The translations under genes and the position numbers were made by a program. Source: Betaproteobacteria bacterium (GTDB taxonomy: Bacteria; Pseudomonadota; Gammaproteobacteria; Burkholderiales; SG8-39). From it: a DNA stretch of 64,000 nucleotides. Below, in pieces: positions 44,975 through 54,395 of this stretch. The DNA is taken from contig SHXR01000001.1 of assembly GCA_009693235.1 (NCBI GenBank), forward strand, positions 1 to 64,000, given 5' to 3'. The notes under the pieces are model-generated. The model was given only the letters and a program-made list of their open reading frames with translations, did no database searches and was not told the origin of the DNA. Position 1 is the first letter of the stretch, and the number at the start of each line of letters is the position of its first letter.

Positions 44975-46636
44975 ATGAACACCCTTCTCACGCTTCATAA
45001 CCCAAGTGCGGCAAGCGCGTACTACGCCACTGACGTGTGGCAGCAAGACACGATGTACATGCGTCTTGCTCATCATGCGGAAACGCGGCCTGATGCGTTC
45101 GCGCTCCGCGATTCGCGCCGGCGCCTCACATGGTCCGAGCTGCGCCGCCGGGTTGATGCGGTGGCGCTTTCGCTCGATGCAAAGGGGCTCCGACAAGGCG
45201 ATCGCGTTTGCGTTTGGTTGCCGAATCGCGTTGAGGCAACCATTGTTTTTCTGGCGTGTTCCCGCAACGGTTACGTCTGCAATCCAAGTCTGCATCAGAA
45301 CTACACGGTCGCCGAAGTCGTCACGTTAATGGAGCGGTTGTCAGCCGTTGCGCTGTTCGCGCAGCTTGGTTACGGTGCCGACGCGAAGGCGGAGAATATT
45401 TTCCAGCGTGCCAAGGCGGTTGAGTCGCTCCGACACGTGTTCGTCCTCGATGCTGCGGCAACTGACGGAGCACATCCGTTTCCCGAGCCGAATGCGAATG
45501 TCACGCCACCGCCTACCGTCCAAGACCCCGACAAGATCGTCTATCTCGCCTTTACCTCCGGCACGACTGGCCGGCCGAAGGGCGTCATGCATTCGGACAA
45601 CACCTTGCTTGCCAATGGCCGAGCGATGGTGCGCGACTGGCATCATGACGCGAACACCATCCTTTATTCGTTCTCGCCGCTCTCGCATCACATTGCCACG
45701 GTTGGGCTCGAACAAATGCTGGTGGCCGGGTGTGAGATGGTGGTGAATGACCCACCCGCCGGCAAGCGGCCGATCGATTGGATCATCGCCAGTGGCGCAA
45801 CCTATGTAATGGGCGTGCCCACGCATGCCATCGACATCATCGCGGAGATCCGGTCGCGCGGATTGCAGCAACTCGGCGCGGTGAAGGTGTTCTATATGGC
45901 CGGCTCCACCATTCCGCCTGCCACCGCGCGCAGCTTTCTTGATCTGGGTATCAAGCCGCAAAACATCTATGGCATGACGGAAAACGGTTCGCATCAATAC
46001 ACTTTGCCGACCGACGATGAAGTAACGATTACCTCAACCTGCGGGAAAGCCTGTCATGGCTACGAAGTAAAGATTTGGCATGCCGAGAATCACGACATCG
46101 AAGTAGGCCCTGGCGAGATCGGCGAAATCGGCGGACGCGGTGGCGTACTCACGCTTGGCTATTTCGACCATCAGGCGGCGACCGAGCAGTCGTTCAATCG
46201 CCAGGGCTGGTTCATGTCGGGCGATCTGGGCCGGTTTGATGCCAACGGCAATCTGGAAATCGTCGGCCGCAAGAAAGACATGATCATCCGCGGCGGTCGC
46301 AACATATATCCAAGTCAGATCGAGGATCATGCGAAAAAGCATGCCGATATCCGCGTCTCGGCGGCGATCGGGGTCGCCGATGAGCGCCTTGGCGAGCGCG
46401 TGTGTCTTGCGATTATCACGGCAAGCGGTGCGCCGCTGACCGGTGAGGCGGTGCTTGCGCATCTTGCCGCCTCGGGGCTGTCGAAGTACGACATGCCGGA
46501 GTACTACATCCAGATGGATGCATTTCCGTTGACGGCGAGCGGCAAGGTCTTGAAGCGGGAACTCATCGAATGGGTAAAGACCGGGCGCATCCAACCCGCG
46601 CGGGTGCGATGGGCCCCTGCGAAGGACGCGACATGA
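44975..46636 (+). CDS. AMP-forming acyl-CoA synthetase
   Basis: Activates a carboxylic acid with ATP and CoA. The 553-residue product shows the phosphate loop FTSGTTGRPKGVMHS, the YGMTENGSHQ motif, the MSGDLGRFDANGNLEIVGR hinge and the catalytic lysine in LTASGKVLKREL. The start is ATG 44975 (nine bases inside a longer frame). The cyclohexanecarboxylate-CoA ligase AliA would be a fitting relative given the BadI-like gene before and the acyl-CoA dehydrogenase after, but 4-coumarate or medium-chain acids are also possible. Overlaps the next gene by four bases. Confidence 0.9.
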   Translation: MNTLLTLHNPSAASAYYATDVWQQDTMYMRLAHHAETRPDAFALRDSRRRLTWSELRRRVDAVALSLDAKGLRQGDRVCVWLPNRVEATIVFLACSRNGYVCNPSLHQNYTVAEVVTLMERLSAVALFAQLGYGADAKAENIFQRAKAVESLRHVFVLDAAATDGAHPFPEPNANVTPPPTVQDPDKIVYLAFTSGTTGRPKGVMHSDNTLLANGRAMVRDWHHDANTILYSFSPLSHHIATVGLEQMLVAGCEMVVNDPPAGKRPIDWIIASGATYVMGVPTHAIDIIAEIRSRGLQQLGAVKVFYMAGSTIPPATARSFLDLGIKPQNIYGMTENGSHQYTLPTDDEVTITSTCGKACHGYEVKIWHAENHDIEVGPGEIGEIGGRGGVLTLGYFDHQAATEQSFNRQGWFMSGDLGRFDANGNLEIVGRKKDMIIRGGRNIYPSQIEDHAKKHADIRVSAAIGVADERLGERVCLAIITASGAPLTGEAVLAHLAASGLSKYDMPEYYIQMDAFPLTASGKVLKRELIEWVKTGRIQPARVRWAPAKDAT

Positions 46637-47808
46637 AGGTTTTCAATCGCCTGGATGCGAGCGTCTCGTTTGCTGACGAAGAGCGCATGCTGATCGATAG
46701 CGTTCGACAGTTGGCACGGGAGAAAATCGCCCCCCGCGCCGCCCAATACGATTCGAGTGCCGCATTCCCCTGGGACAATGTCGCCGCGATCAATGCACTC
46801 GGCCTCAACCAGATGTTCATTCCCGAGGCGTATGGCGGTGCACCGGTGTCCTATGCGACGTACCTCGAATGCGTCCGGGAGATTTCGAAAGCATGTGCCG
46901 CGACCGGCATTATCTGGGCGACTAATTTTCATGCGATCAAGCCGGTCATCGATCTTGGCTCGGAACAACTCAAGCAACGCTTTCTGCCGGTGATGGCAAA
47001 AGGTGGACTCGCCGCGCTCACCATCACTGAACCTGAGGCCGGATCGGATGCTACCGGCATGCGCACGCGTTTTCGCCCCGATGGTGATGCGATCGTCATC
47101 GATGGCGGCAAGATTTTCATTTCGAATGGCGATGTCGCCGATCTCTACGTCTTGTTCGGCAAGTGGTCGGAGATCGACGATCCCAAACGTGCCATTACCG
47201 TGCTGATCCTCGAAAAGAACACGCCTGGTTTGCGCATCGTACGCACCGAAGACAAGATGGGCACGCGCGCATCGGGCACGGCGACCTTGGCATTCGATCG
47301 CTGCCGCGTACCACGCACGAATTTATTAGGCGAGCCGGGCGAAGGGCTGGCCATCTTGCTGGCATCGCTCAACAAATCGCGCCCAAGCGTTGCGGCGCAT
47401 GCGCTTGGCATCGCGCGGGCCGCCTATGAAGATGCAGTGGCGTATATCAATACGCGCAAGCAGTCCGGACGAAAGATCATCGAATTCCAGGGCATTCAGT
47501 TTCTGCTGGCTGACCTCGCAACGGACTTGGCGATGTGCGAAGCGTGGCTATGGCATGTCGCGCGGCTGATCGATGCGGGTGAAACCGATATCGGGATTGA
47601 GGCGTCAATGTTAAAGATGCGTGCGAGCGACCTGGCGATGCGGATCAGCACCGAGGCCGTACAACTGCACGGCGGCTATGGGTACTGCAAAGATTACCGT
47701 GTGGAGCGCCTGATGCGGGACGCCAAGATCACCCAAATCTGGGAAGGTACCAATCAGATTCATCGCCAGCTCATCGGTCGTAGCTTTATCGATAAGGGTG
47801 GACGATAG
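46633..47808 (+). CDS. Acyl-CoA dehydrogenase
   Basis: An FAD enzyme that introduces an alpha-beta double bond into an acyl-CoA. The ATG overlaps the ligase stop (ATGA), giving 391 residues. It has the LTITEPEAGSDATGMRT flavin motif, the KMGTRASGTATLAFD segment, and QLHGGYGYCKDYRVERLMRD, IWEGTNQI with the catalytic glutamate near the C-terminus. In the proposed ring pathway it would act on the ring-acyl-CoA made by the ligase (AliB-like). Confidence 0.92.
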   Translation: MKVFNRLDASVSFADEERMLIDSVRQLAREKIAPRAAQYDSSAAFPWDNVAAINALGLNQMFIPEAYGGAPVSYATYLECVREISKACAATGIIWATNFHAIKPVIDLGSEQLKQRFLPVMAKGGLAALTITEPEAGSDATGMRTRFRPDGDAIVIDGGKIFISNGDVADLYVLFGKWSEIDDPKRAITVLILEKNTPGLRIVRTEDKMGTRASGTATLAFDRCRVPRTNLLGEPGEGLAILLASLNKSRPSVAAHALGIARAAYEDAVAYINTRKQSGRKIIEFQGIQFLLADLATDLAMCEAWLWHVARLIDAGETDIGIEASMLKMRASDLAMRISTEAVQLHGGYGYCKDYRVERLMRDAKITQIWEGTNQIHRQLIGRSFIDKGGR

Positions 47809-47901
47809 CGGCTCACATTGTGGTGGTCCAAGCGAAATCGCTCACTGGCGGTTCGCCGTATCCTTGGCGTTCATCCCCTACGCAAAGCGTGAGATTGCAT
47901 C

Positions 47902-48777
47902 ATGTCGGAAATAAAAACTGTAGGAATCGCTGGTGCCGGCACGATGGGTGCTGGTATTGCAATCGTCACCGCGCGGGCCGGGTTTCGCACGCTGCTCTAT
48001 GACACCAACGCGAGGCAGCTGGAACGCGCTCGCGACCAGCAGGCGGGATTCTTTACCAGCTCCGTCAAGCGCAACAAACTGACGCAAGCAGAGGTTGATC
48101 GGATCATGGCGGACTTGGTGCCGACCACGCGGCTTGAAGACCTGGTGGCCTGCGATCTTGTTATCGAGGCGGTATTTGAAGATTTAGGTGTCAAACACCA
48201 GCTATTCGCGGCGCTCAATCGCGTCTGCCCCGCGCATACGATCTTTGCCTCGAATACCTCGACGATTTCCATCACGGAAATCGCCGGCGGCACCGGTCGT
48301 GATGATCGCTTCGTCGGTATGCATTTTTGTTTGCCGGCGCAATTGATGAAGCTAGTCGAAATGTCGCCCGGCATGAATACCAAACCAGACGTCTTTGATG
48401 CGGCATGGCAGTTCTGCGCCGCGCTAGGCCAAAAGCCGGTGCGCACCCAAGACAGTCCAGGCTTTGTGTTGAACTATTTTCTGATCCCGTTCAACAACGA
48501 TGCGATCCGCATGGTCGAAGCAGGCATCGCCGAGCCGGCTGATATCGATCTTGCCATCAAGACCGCCATGGGCTATGCAATGGGTCCGATGGAGTTGCTG
48601 GACCTGATCGGCATGGATACCCAGGTGCTCTTGTGCGCGGCCATGCATGGCCTCACGCACGAGCCGAGGGCAACGTGTCCGGCGCTGGTGAAACGGATGA
48701 TCGCGGCGGGTCGTCTCGGGCGAAAGTCCGGGCGCGGGTTCTTCCAATATGAACGCGACGCGATGTTTGGAGCGTAG
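47902..48777 (+). CDS. 3-hydroxyacyl-CoA dehydrogenase
   Basis: An NAD-dependent enzyme oxidising 3-hydroxyacyl-CoA. The 291 residues have the Rossmann motif GIAGAGTMGAGIA, the DLVIEAVFED region and a catalytic histidine in GMHFCLPAQLMKLVE; the usual HFFNP is HFCLP here. The C-terminal domain (SPGFVLNYFLIPFNNDAIRM...) is complete. A 93-base gap precedes it with no obvious feature. It is followed after five bases by a second, shorter protein of the same superfamily. Confidence 0.92.
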   Translation: MSEIKTVGIAGAGTMGAGIAIVTARAGFRTLLYDTNARQLERARDQQAGFFTSSVKRNKLTQAEVDRIMADLVPTTRLEDLVACDLVIEAVFEDLGVKHQLFAALNRVCPAHTIFASNTSTISITEIAGGTGRDDRFVGMHFCLPAQLMKLVEMSPGMNTKPDVFDAAWQFCAALGQKPVRTQDSPGFVLNYFLIPFNNDAIRMVEAGIAEPADIDLAIKTAMGYAMGPMELLDLIGMDTQVLLCAAMHGLTHEPRATCPALVKRMIAAGRLGRKSGRGFFQYERDAMFGA

Positions 48778-48782
48778 ACGAT

Positions 48783-49436
48783 ATGGCGCACCGAATTATT
48801 CAAGCCGGTGACAGTCGATCCTTTCCCGCGGCCCACGCATTCCTGATCGGTGCCATCGCCAATGGCGACATTCACGTCTACATCGGTGCTCGTGTGGGTG
48901 AGGCGTTCACGCGCAGTACTAACCGTGATCAGTGCACCGCCCATCTCGTCGAACTCGGTGACGAATGTCTTGGCGTGCATACCGGCGAAGCGCGCGGCAA
49001 CGAGGGCTCGAACGTGCTTGGCTTTGCGCGCTTTCGGATGGGGAGTGCTGAGCCGTCGAACTTGATCGAGCTGGTCAAGCAACCGCAAACATCGCCCGCT
49101 GCGCTTGTCGCATGTAAAGCGCTGTTCGAATTGTTTGGCTTCAAGGTGGCAGTCTGTTCTGATGTGCCGGGGCGCATTGTCAATCGCCTGATTCGCCCGT
49201 ATTTGAATGCGGCGCTGCGTCGTCTGGATGAACGCTTGGCGAGCGCCGGCGATTTGGATGCCACCTTGAAAATGGGCCTTGGCTATCCGGAAGGTCCGAT
49301 CGCATTGCTGGAACGAACCGGGCTCGCTGCGCATTTTGATGTGACACAGGCGCTGTATGAGTGGACGGGTGATGCGGCCTTCGCACCCGCGCGTCGTGCG
49401 CGCGTTGCGAAGTTGCGTGGTGCGGCGCAAGGCTAG
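48783..49436 (+). CDS. 3-hydroxyacyl-CoA dehydrogenase-like protein lacking the Rossmann GxGxxG
   Basis: The 217-residue product has a degenerate N-terminal half (no glycine-rich loop) and a recognisable 3-hydroxyacyl-CoA dehydrogenase C-terminal domain: FELFGFKVAVCSDVPGRIVN, RLIRPYLNAALRRLDERLAS, and LKMGLGYPEGPIALLERTGL. It might be a partner or dimerisation subunit of the preceding dehydrogenase, or a free-standing second domain. Its small size seems natural because start and stop are tight to both neighbours (5 and 15 bases). Confidence 0.75.
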   Translation: MAHRIIQAGDSRSFPAAHAFLIGAIANGDIHVYIGARVGEAFTRSTNRDQCTAHLVELGDECLGVHTGEARGNEGSNVLGFARFRMGSAEPSNLIELVKQPQTSPAALVACKALFELFGFKVAVCSDVPGRIVNRLIRPYLNAALRRLDERLASAGDLDATLKMGLGYPEGPIALLERTGLAAHFDVTQALYEWTGDAAFAPARRARVAKLRGAAQG

Positions 49437-49451
49437 CCGGAGGCGCGCGCG

Positions 49452-50225
49452 ATGCAACACGTTACCCTCGCGTTTGACGGACCCACTGCGCGTATCACCA
49501 TCAACCGGCCGGAGAAGCGCAACGCCATTGCGCTCGCGACCGTCGAGGATCTGCAGGTGGCGGTGGCCGAGGCGAATGCCAATACGCAGATCCGCGTCAT
49601 CGTTCTCACCGGTGCAGGCGACCGAGCGTTTGCATCCGGCGCCGATCTCGACGAACTCGGCGCGCTCTCCACGCCGCACCAGGCGCTGACCTATGACGCG
49701 ATGGTGTCGCAGCTCTACGACGCGTTCGAACGCTCGCGAAAACCGATCATCGCGCGCATTCAAGCGCATGCCATCGGCGGGGGATGTCTGCTGGCCTTGG
49801 CGTGTGATGTCCGGGTTGCGAGCGATAACGCGACATTCGGCGTGCCGGCTGCGCGCATCGGCCTCATGCTGAGTGCGCCGGAGCATGCGTTGCTCGTCAA
49901 CCACATCGGTGCGTCGCGCGCGAAGTTGCTCCTTGCCAGTGGCCGGCGGCTCAGCGCGAAAGAAGCCGAAAGCTGGAGATTGGTCGATATCGTTGCCGCA
50001 CCAAGCGGGCTCGATGCGGCCGTGGATACCCTGGCCAACGACATCGCCGCCAACGCTCCATTGGCAGTCGCTGCCGCCAAGCGCCTTGTGCAAGCAGTGG
50101 GGCGCAATGCGGCGCTGGCCGAAGCGGCGGCAACAAGCTATGCGGAAATCTATGGCAGCGCAGACTTGCGTGAAGGATTGGCGGCGGTGAAGGCGAAGCG
50201 AAAGCCTTCGTTTGCGGGCCGGTAA
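49452..50225 (+). CDS. Enoyl-CoA hydratase/isomerase (crotonase family)
   Basis: Hydrates 2-enoyl-CoA. The 257-residue protein has ARITINRPEKRNAIALATV, the oxyanion-hole segment GDRAFASGADLDELG, and IQAHAIGGGCLLALACDVRVAS. An aspartate/glutamate at the second catalytic position appears replaced (AARIGLMLSAPEHALL), so isomerase or another crotonase activity is possible. ccggaggcg is the ribosome site. Confidence 0.88.
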   Translation: MQHVTLAFDGPTARITINRPEKRNAIALATVEDLQVAVAEANANTQIRVIVLTGAGDRAFASGADLDELGALSTPHQALTYDAMVSQLYDAFERSRKPIIARIQAHAIGGGCLLALACDVRVASDNATFGVPAARIGLMLSAPEHALLVNHIGASRAKLLLASGRRLSAKEAESWRLVDIVAAPSGLDAAVDTLANDIAANAPLAVAAAKRLVQAVGRNAALAEAAATSYAEIYGSADLREGLAAVKAKRKPSFAGR

Positions 50226-50256
50226 TGCGCGAACAATTTTTGAGGGCTTTAGTCGC

Positions 50257-52281
50257 ATGAAAATGGTTGGCGTCGACGTTGGCGGTACCTTTACCGACGC
50301 GGTCTATTACGATGATCAGAGTGGCGAACTCGCCTGGGCGAAGGCGCCCTCAACGCCCCGTGCGCCCGCCGGTGGCGTGCTGGCGGCAATGGACCGCAAT
50401 GGCGTTGATCTTGCCACCACCGACCGATTCGTTCACGGCGTCACGATTGGAACTAACGCTATTCTCGAACGGCGTGGCGCACCGGTTTGGGTGATCACGA
50501 CCAAGGGCTTTCGTGACACGCTGGAAATTGCGCGCACCAACCGTACCGTGCTGTACGACATCAAGACGCTGAAACCGGCATCGCTTGTGCCGCGTCAACG
50601 CATCATCGAAGTCGACGAGCGCGTGTTGGCCGATGGCACCGTGCTGCGCGCGCTCGATCCGGATGCGATCCGCCAGATTGCATCGCGACTGCGTGCTGAG
50701 CCACCTGCCGCATTGGCCGTCTGTTTTCTGCATAGCTATCTCAACGGTTCGCACGAGGAAGCCGCGGTAACAATTCTGCGTGCGGCGCTGCCCAAGTGGT
50801 TCATCTGCCATTCGGCGGAGATCTTGCCCGAAATGCGCGAGTACGAACGCTTCAATACCGCGGTGTTGAATTCGTATATCGGGCCGCTGACCGCGCGGTA
50901 TCTGAGCGAATTGAGTCGCTTAATGCGTAGCCGCGGCTACCGTGGCGCGGTGCATCTGATGGCCTCGAGCGGTGGCATCGAAACTGCGGAACGCGCCGCG
51001 CGCTTTCCGGTGCATACCGTGCTTTCCGGTCCGGCGGGTGGCGTTGCGGCGGCGATCCATCTCGGTGGCCTGGTCGGCGTGCGCAATTTGATTACGTACG
51101 ATATGGGTGGCACGAGTACGGATGTTTGTCTGATCGAAGACTTGAATGTGCCGTTGACCTCGGAGCAATTCGTCGATGGGCTGCCGGTACGCACGCCACA
51201 GATCGAAATCAACTCGGTCGGCGCGGGTGGCGGGAGCATTGCGTGGGTCGACACCGGTCACATCCTCAGGGTGGGACCGCGCAGCGCAGGGGCGGTGCCG
51301 GGCCCCGCGTGTTACGGCAAAGGGGGCGTTGAGCCTACGGTGACCGATGCCAACCTCGCGATTGGCCGTCTGGCGTCCTCGCTCAAGCTCGCCGGAACGG
51401 TCGCGCTTGACGAGTCCTTGGCAGAACAAGCGGTGCAGCGCATCGTGGCGGTGTTCGATTCGCTCGACGTTCCACGCGCCGCCGAAGGCATTATTCGGAT
51501 CGCCGTGGCGCGCATGGTGAGTGCGATCAAGGAAATCTCCGTATCAAAGGGCTACGACCCGCGGGATTTCGCGCTCGTCGCGTTTGGTGGGGCTGGGCCC
51601 ATGCATGCCGTCTTCATCGCCGAAGAACTGGAGATCGCGCATGTCTTAGTGCCGTTGCGCCCGGGCAATTTTTGCGCGTTCGGTGCACTGATCTCAGATG
51701 TTCGCCATGATCACCTTCGCACCCATCGAGCGGCCTTGATTGACCGCGAGCTGGAAGGCCTCGAAGACGCGTTCGTGCAGATCGAAGCGGCGGCACGCAG
51801 CGCGATGACGGAAGAAGGGTTGCCCGCGGGCGATGTGTCGTTGCAGCGTAGTGCCGGCATGCGCTATGTCGGCCAATCATGGGATCTCATCGTGCGGCTT
51901 CCTGCGCACTCCTCTGATTCGGTGGCCCTTGCAGCGCTGTTTCATGCCGCACATGAACGGCGCTACGGTTACCGCGCGGCCGATCCGATCGAGATCGTGA
52001 GCTTGCGGGTCACGGCGATTGGGCGGGTCGCCAAACCAAAGCTTAGTGAATGGTCGATCACGGGCGCACTCGCCGCGGCGCAACAGGGATCGCGGCAAGT
52101 TTGGTTTGCCGGCAATCGATGCAACGTACCGGTGTATGCACGCGACCGGCTTCCGCGGGATGCGCGGATCGCGGGCCCGGCCATCATCGAGGAAATGGGC
52201 GCGGTGACGATCGTACCGCCTGATTGGCGCGTAGCAGTTGGCAGCGTGGGCGAGTTGCATTTGAAAAGGGGTGCGCAATGA
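50257..52281 (+). CDS. Hydantoinase/oxoprolinase family protein, subunit A (HyuA-like)
   Basis: An ATP-binding actin-fold subunit (674 aa) of the HyuA/acetone-carboxylase-beta type. Motifs are MVGVDVGGTFTDAVYYD at the N-terminus, FVHGVTIGTNAILERRGAP, LSGPAGGVAAAIHLGG, NLITYDMGGTSTDVCLI and FGGAGPMHAVFIAEELEI. Known complexes hydrolyse cyclic amides with ATP or carboxylate ketones. Presence in a ring-degradation cluster suggests an ATP-dependent ring-opening or carboxylation step. Its stop overlaps hyuB by four bases. Confidence 0.88.
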   Translation: MKMVGVDVGGTFTDAVYYDDQSGELAWAKAPSTPRAPAGGVLAAMDRNGVDLATTDRFVHGVTIGTNAILERRGAPVWVITTKGFRDTLEIARTNRTVLYDIKTLKPASLVPRQRIIEVDERVLADGTVLRALDPDAIRQIASRLRAEPPAALAVCFLHSYLNGSHEEAAVTILRAALPKWFICHSAEILPEMREYERFNTAVLNSYIGPLTARYLSELSRLMRSRGYRGAVHLMASSGGIETAERAARFPVHTVLSGPAGGVAAAIHLGGLVGVRNLITYDMGGTSTDVCLIEDLNVPLTSEQFVDGLPVRTPQIEINSVGAGGGSIAWVDTGHILRVGPRSAGAVPGPACYGKGGVEPTVTDANLAIGRLASSLKLAGTVALDESLAEQAVQRIVAVFDSLDVPRAAEGIIRIAVARMVSAIKEISVSKGYDPRDFALVAFGGAGPMHAVFIAEELEIAHVLVPLRPGNFCAFGALISDVRHDHLRTHRAALIDRELEGLEDAFVQIEAAARSAMTEEGLPAGDVSLQRSAGMRYVGQSWDLIVRLPAHSSDSVALAALFHAAHERRYGYRAADPIEIVSLRVTAIGRVAKPKLSEWSITGALAAAQQGSRQVWFAGNRCNVPVYARDRLPRDARIAGPAIIEEMGAVTIVPPDWRVAVGSVGELHLKRGAQ

Positions 52282-54386
52282 ATAACGCGATCGATCCCGC
52301 GGTTGACCCTATTACGCTCGAAGTAGTCTGCGAATCGTTGATCGCGGTGGTGCGTGAAATGCGCGCTTCAATCATTCGCGCGTCCTATTCGCCGGTGATC
52401 TATGAGATGGACGATTTTTCGTGCGCGCTTTTCAACGCTAGAGCAGAGATGGTGGCGCAGTCGAATGATCATCCGGGGCATGTCATGCCAATGCCTTGGT
52501 CGGTGCGTTGCGCGATGGAAGATTTCGAGAACGATATCCATCCTGGCGACATCATTCTCCTCAATGATTCGTATCGCGGCGGCACGCATCTCAACGATGT
52601 GACGCTGCTCTATCCGGTGTTCGCGGGGGACCGGCTGGTGATGTTGCCCGCCGTCAGGTCCCATTGGGCCGATGTGGGTGGCGCGACACCGGGTAGTTAC
52701 TCCGGGCTCTCGACTAATATCTATCAAGAGGGCCTGCGCATGCCGCCGATCAAGTTGTACGAACGCGGCCAGCCGAATAAAGCGGTGATGCGCCTGATCG
52801 AAGCGAATATGCGATTGCCCGAGGACCGCAAAGGCGATCTGAACGCGATGTTGGGCGCGGTGCGCGCGGCCGAACAACGCCTGAACAAGCTCTTTGGCAA
52901 GTATGGCCTGGACACCGTGCTCGAATGCCTCGCGATCAATCTCGATCGCAGCGAGGCACGCATGCGCAGCCGCATCCGTACCTTGCCCGCCGGGACTTAC
53001 GTGTATGAGGACTACCTCGAGTACTACGACGAAGGGCGCTTCGATCCGGTACTCATGCGTCTGGCATTGACGATCGCAGGTGACGGCGTAACGGCTGATT
53101 TCGCAGGCAGCAATCCTCAGGTGCCGGGCGTGGTGAACTCTTCGCTGGCGGTCGTTGGTGCAGGCGTCTTCGTGGCGCTGAAATCCACGCTCGACCCGGG
53201 TGGCGCGGTGAATCAAGGCGCGTTTCGACCGATTACGCTCAAGGCACCGGAGGCATCGATCGTTGATGTGCGTGCGGATGCGCCGGCCGGTGCGCATGGC
53301 GAAGTCCGTAAGCGCGCGGTGTCGGTGATGCTGGGGTGTCTTGCGCAGGTGGCGCCCGATCTCGTGTCAGGCGATCTATGCGGCACGTCGTTTCCCAACT
53401 CGATGGGCGGGCGCGATGCGCGTCGCAATCGCTCCTACGTCTATTACGAGGCCCCCGCAGGCGGCAACGGTGGTTTTGCTGAGGCGGATGGATCGAGCGT
53501 CTACGTCAATGTTGATTTTGGCAACATTCGCTCCATTCACAACGCCGAATCGCTGGAAACCGATATGCCGATCGTCGTGGAGAAGAGTGAACTGCGCGTG
53601 GATTCAGGCGGCGCCGGTCGCATGCGCGGTGGTCTCGGTCTGCATCGGGAAATTCGGTTGGCGGGCGAGGAGGCAGTGTACTCGGTGCTGAGTGACCGAG
53701 CGGTGATTCCGCCCTACGGGGTCGGTGGCGGTGCGAGCGCTGCACCGGTGGGTGTCTCGATCCGCGCGAACGGGCAAGATGTGCCGCTCCTCACGCCAGG
53801 AAAGGCCACCGGCGTGCGGCTACGCCGTGACGCGGTATTCATCTTGCAATCAGCGGGTGGCGGCGGTTATGGCGATCCGCTGGAGCGCGAAGCATCGCGG
53901 GTCGCGGCCGATGTGAGCGCAGGATACGTTTCAGAGGACTGCGCTCGGTCGGCGTACGGCGTTGCCCTCGATCACGAGGGTCGCGTCGCGGAACGTGGCA
54001 CTTCAAATCTGCGTGCGCAGTTGACGGGTGCGATCGTTAGACTGCCGGTTGTCGCCGATGAGTTCTCGCCCTATGAAGGCATCAAAGGCCGGCATCGTGT
54101 ATTGCGCATGCGCAGTGCGACCGCGCAACGCCTAGGTGTGCTTTCCAACCAGTTGGTTGAACTGCTCGGGCGACATCCCGCGCCATTGCGTGCCTGGATC
54201 AAAATCGATGAGGGTGCCCCGGCCGATGTCTTCCCATTAGATGCGTTCGGGCGCCAGGTGTTGGGTGTTGCGGCGGGCGATGCGGTGCGGTTGCGCGGGA
54301 TCGAAACGCCCATTGCACCGGGGGAGCGGCGCCGCGACCCCGGGGCTCATGAGATAGGCTCTAGAATCCGCAGGCCGATTATTTGA
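52278..54386 (+). CDS. Hydantoinase/oxoprolinase family protein, subunit B (HyuB-like)
   Basis: The partner subunit (702 aa from ATG 52278). It has DPITLEVVCESLIAVVREMR, NDHPGHVMPMP, HPGDIILLNDSYRGGTHLND with potential metal ligands, and the GGAGRMRGGLGLHREI and SAGGGGYGDPLERE blocks of the family. About 150 extra residues follow the usual end (from about 550), including the segment from YVSEDCARSAYGVALDH onward. The reaction is unknown. Confidence 0.88.
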   Translation: MNNAIDPAVDPITLEVVCESLIAVVREMRASIIRASYSPVIYEMDDFSCALFNARAEMVAQSNDHPGHVMPMPWSVRCAMEDFENDIHPGDIILLNDSYRGGTHLNDVTLLYPVFAGDRLVMLPAVRSHWADVGGATPGSYSGLSTNIYQEGLRMPPIKLYERGQPNKAVMRLIEANMRLPEDRKGDLNAMLGAVRAAEQRLNKLFGKYGLDTVLECLAINLDRSEARMRSRIRTLPAGTYVYEDYLEYYDEGRFDPVLMRLALTIAGDGVTADFAGSNPQVPGVVNSSLAVVGAGVFVALKSTLDPGGAVNQGAFRPITLKAPEASIVDVRADAPAGAHGEVRKRAVSVMLGCLAQVAPDLVSGDLCGTSFPNSMGGRDARRNRSYVYYEAPAGGNGGFAEADGSSVYVNVDFGNIRSIHNAESLETDMPIVVEKSELRVDSGGAGRMRGGLGLHREIRLAGEEAVYSVLSDRAVIPPYGVGGGASAAPVGVSIRANGQDVPLLTPGKATGVRLRRDAVFILQSAGGGGYGDPLEREASRVAADVSAGYVSEDCARSAYGVALDHEGRVAERGTSNLRAQLTGAIVRLPVVADEFSPYEGIKGRHRVLRMRSATAQRLGVLSNQLVELLGRHPAPLRAWIKIDEGAPADVFPLDAFGRQVLGVAAGDAVRLRGIETPIAPGERRRDPGAHEIGSRIRRPII

Positions 54387-54395
54387 GAGATACGC

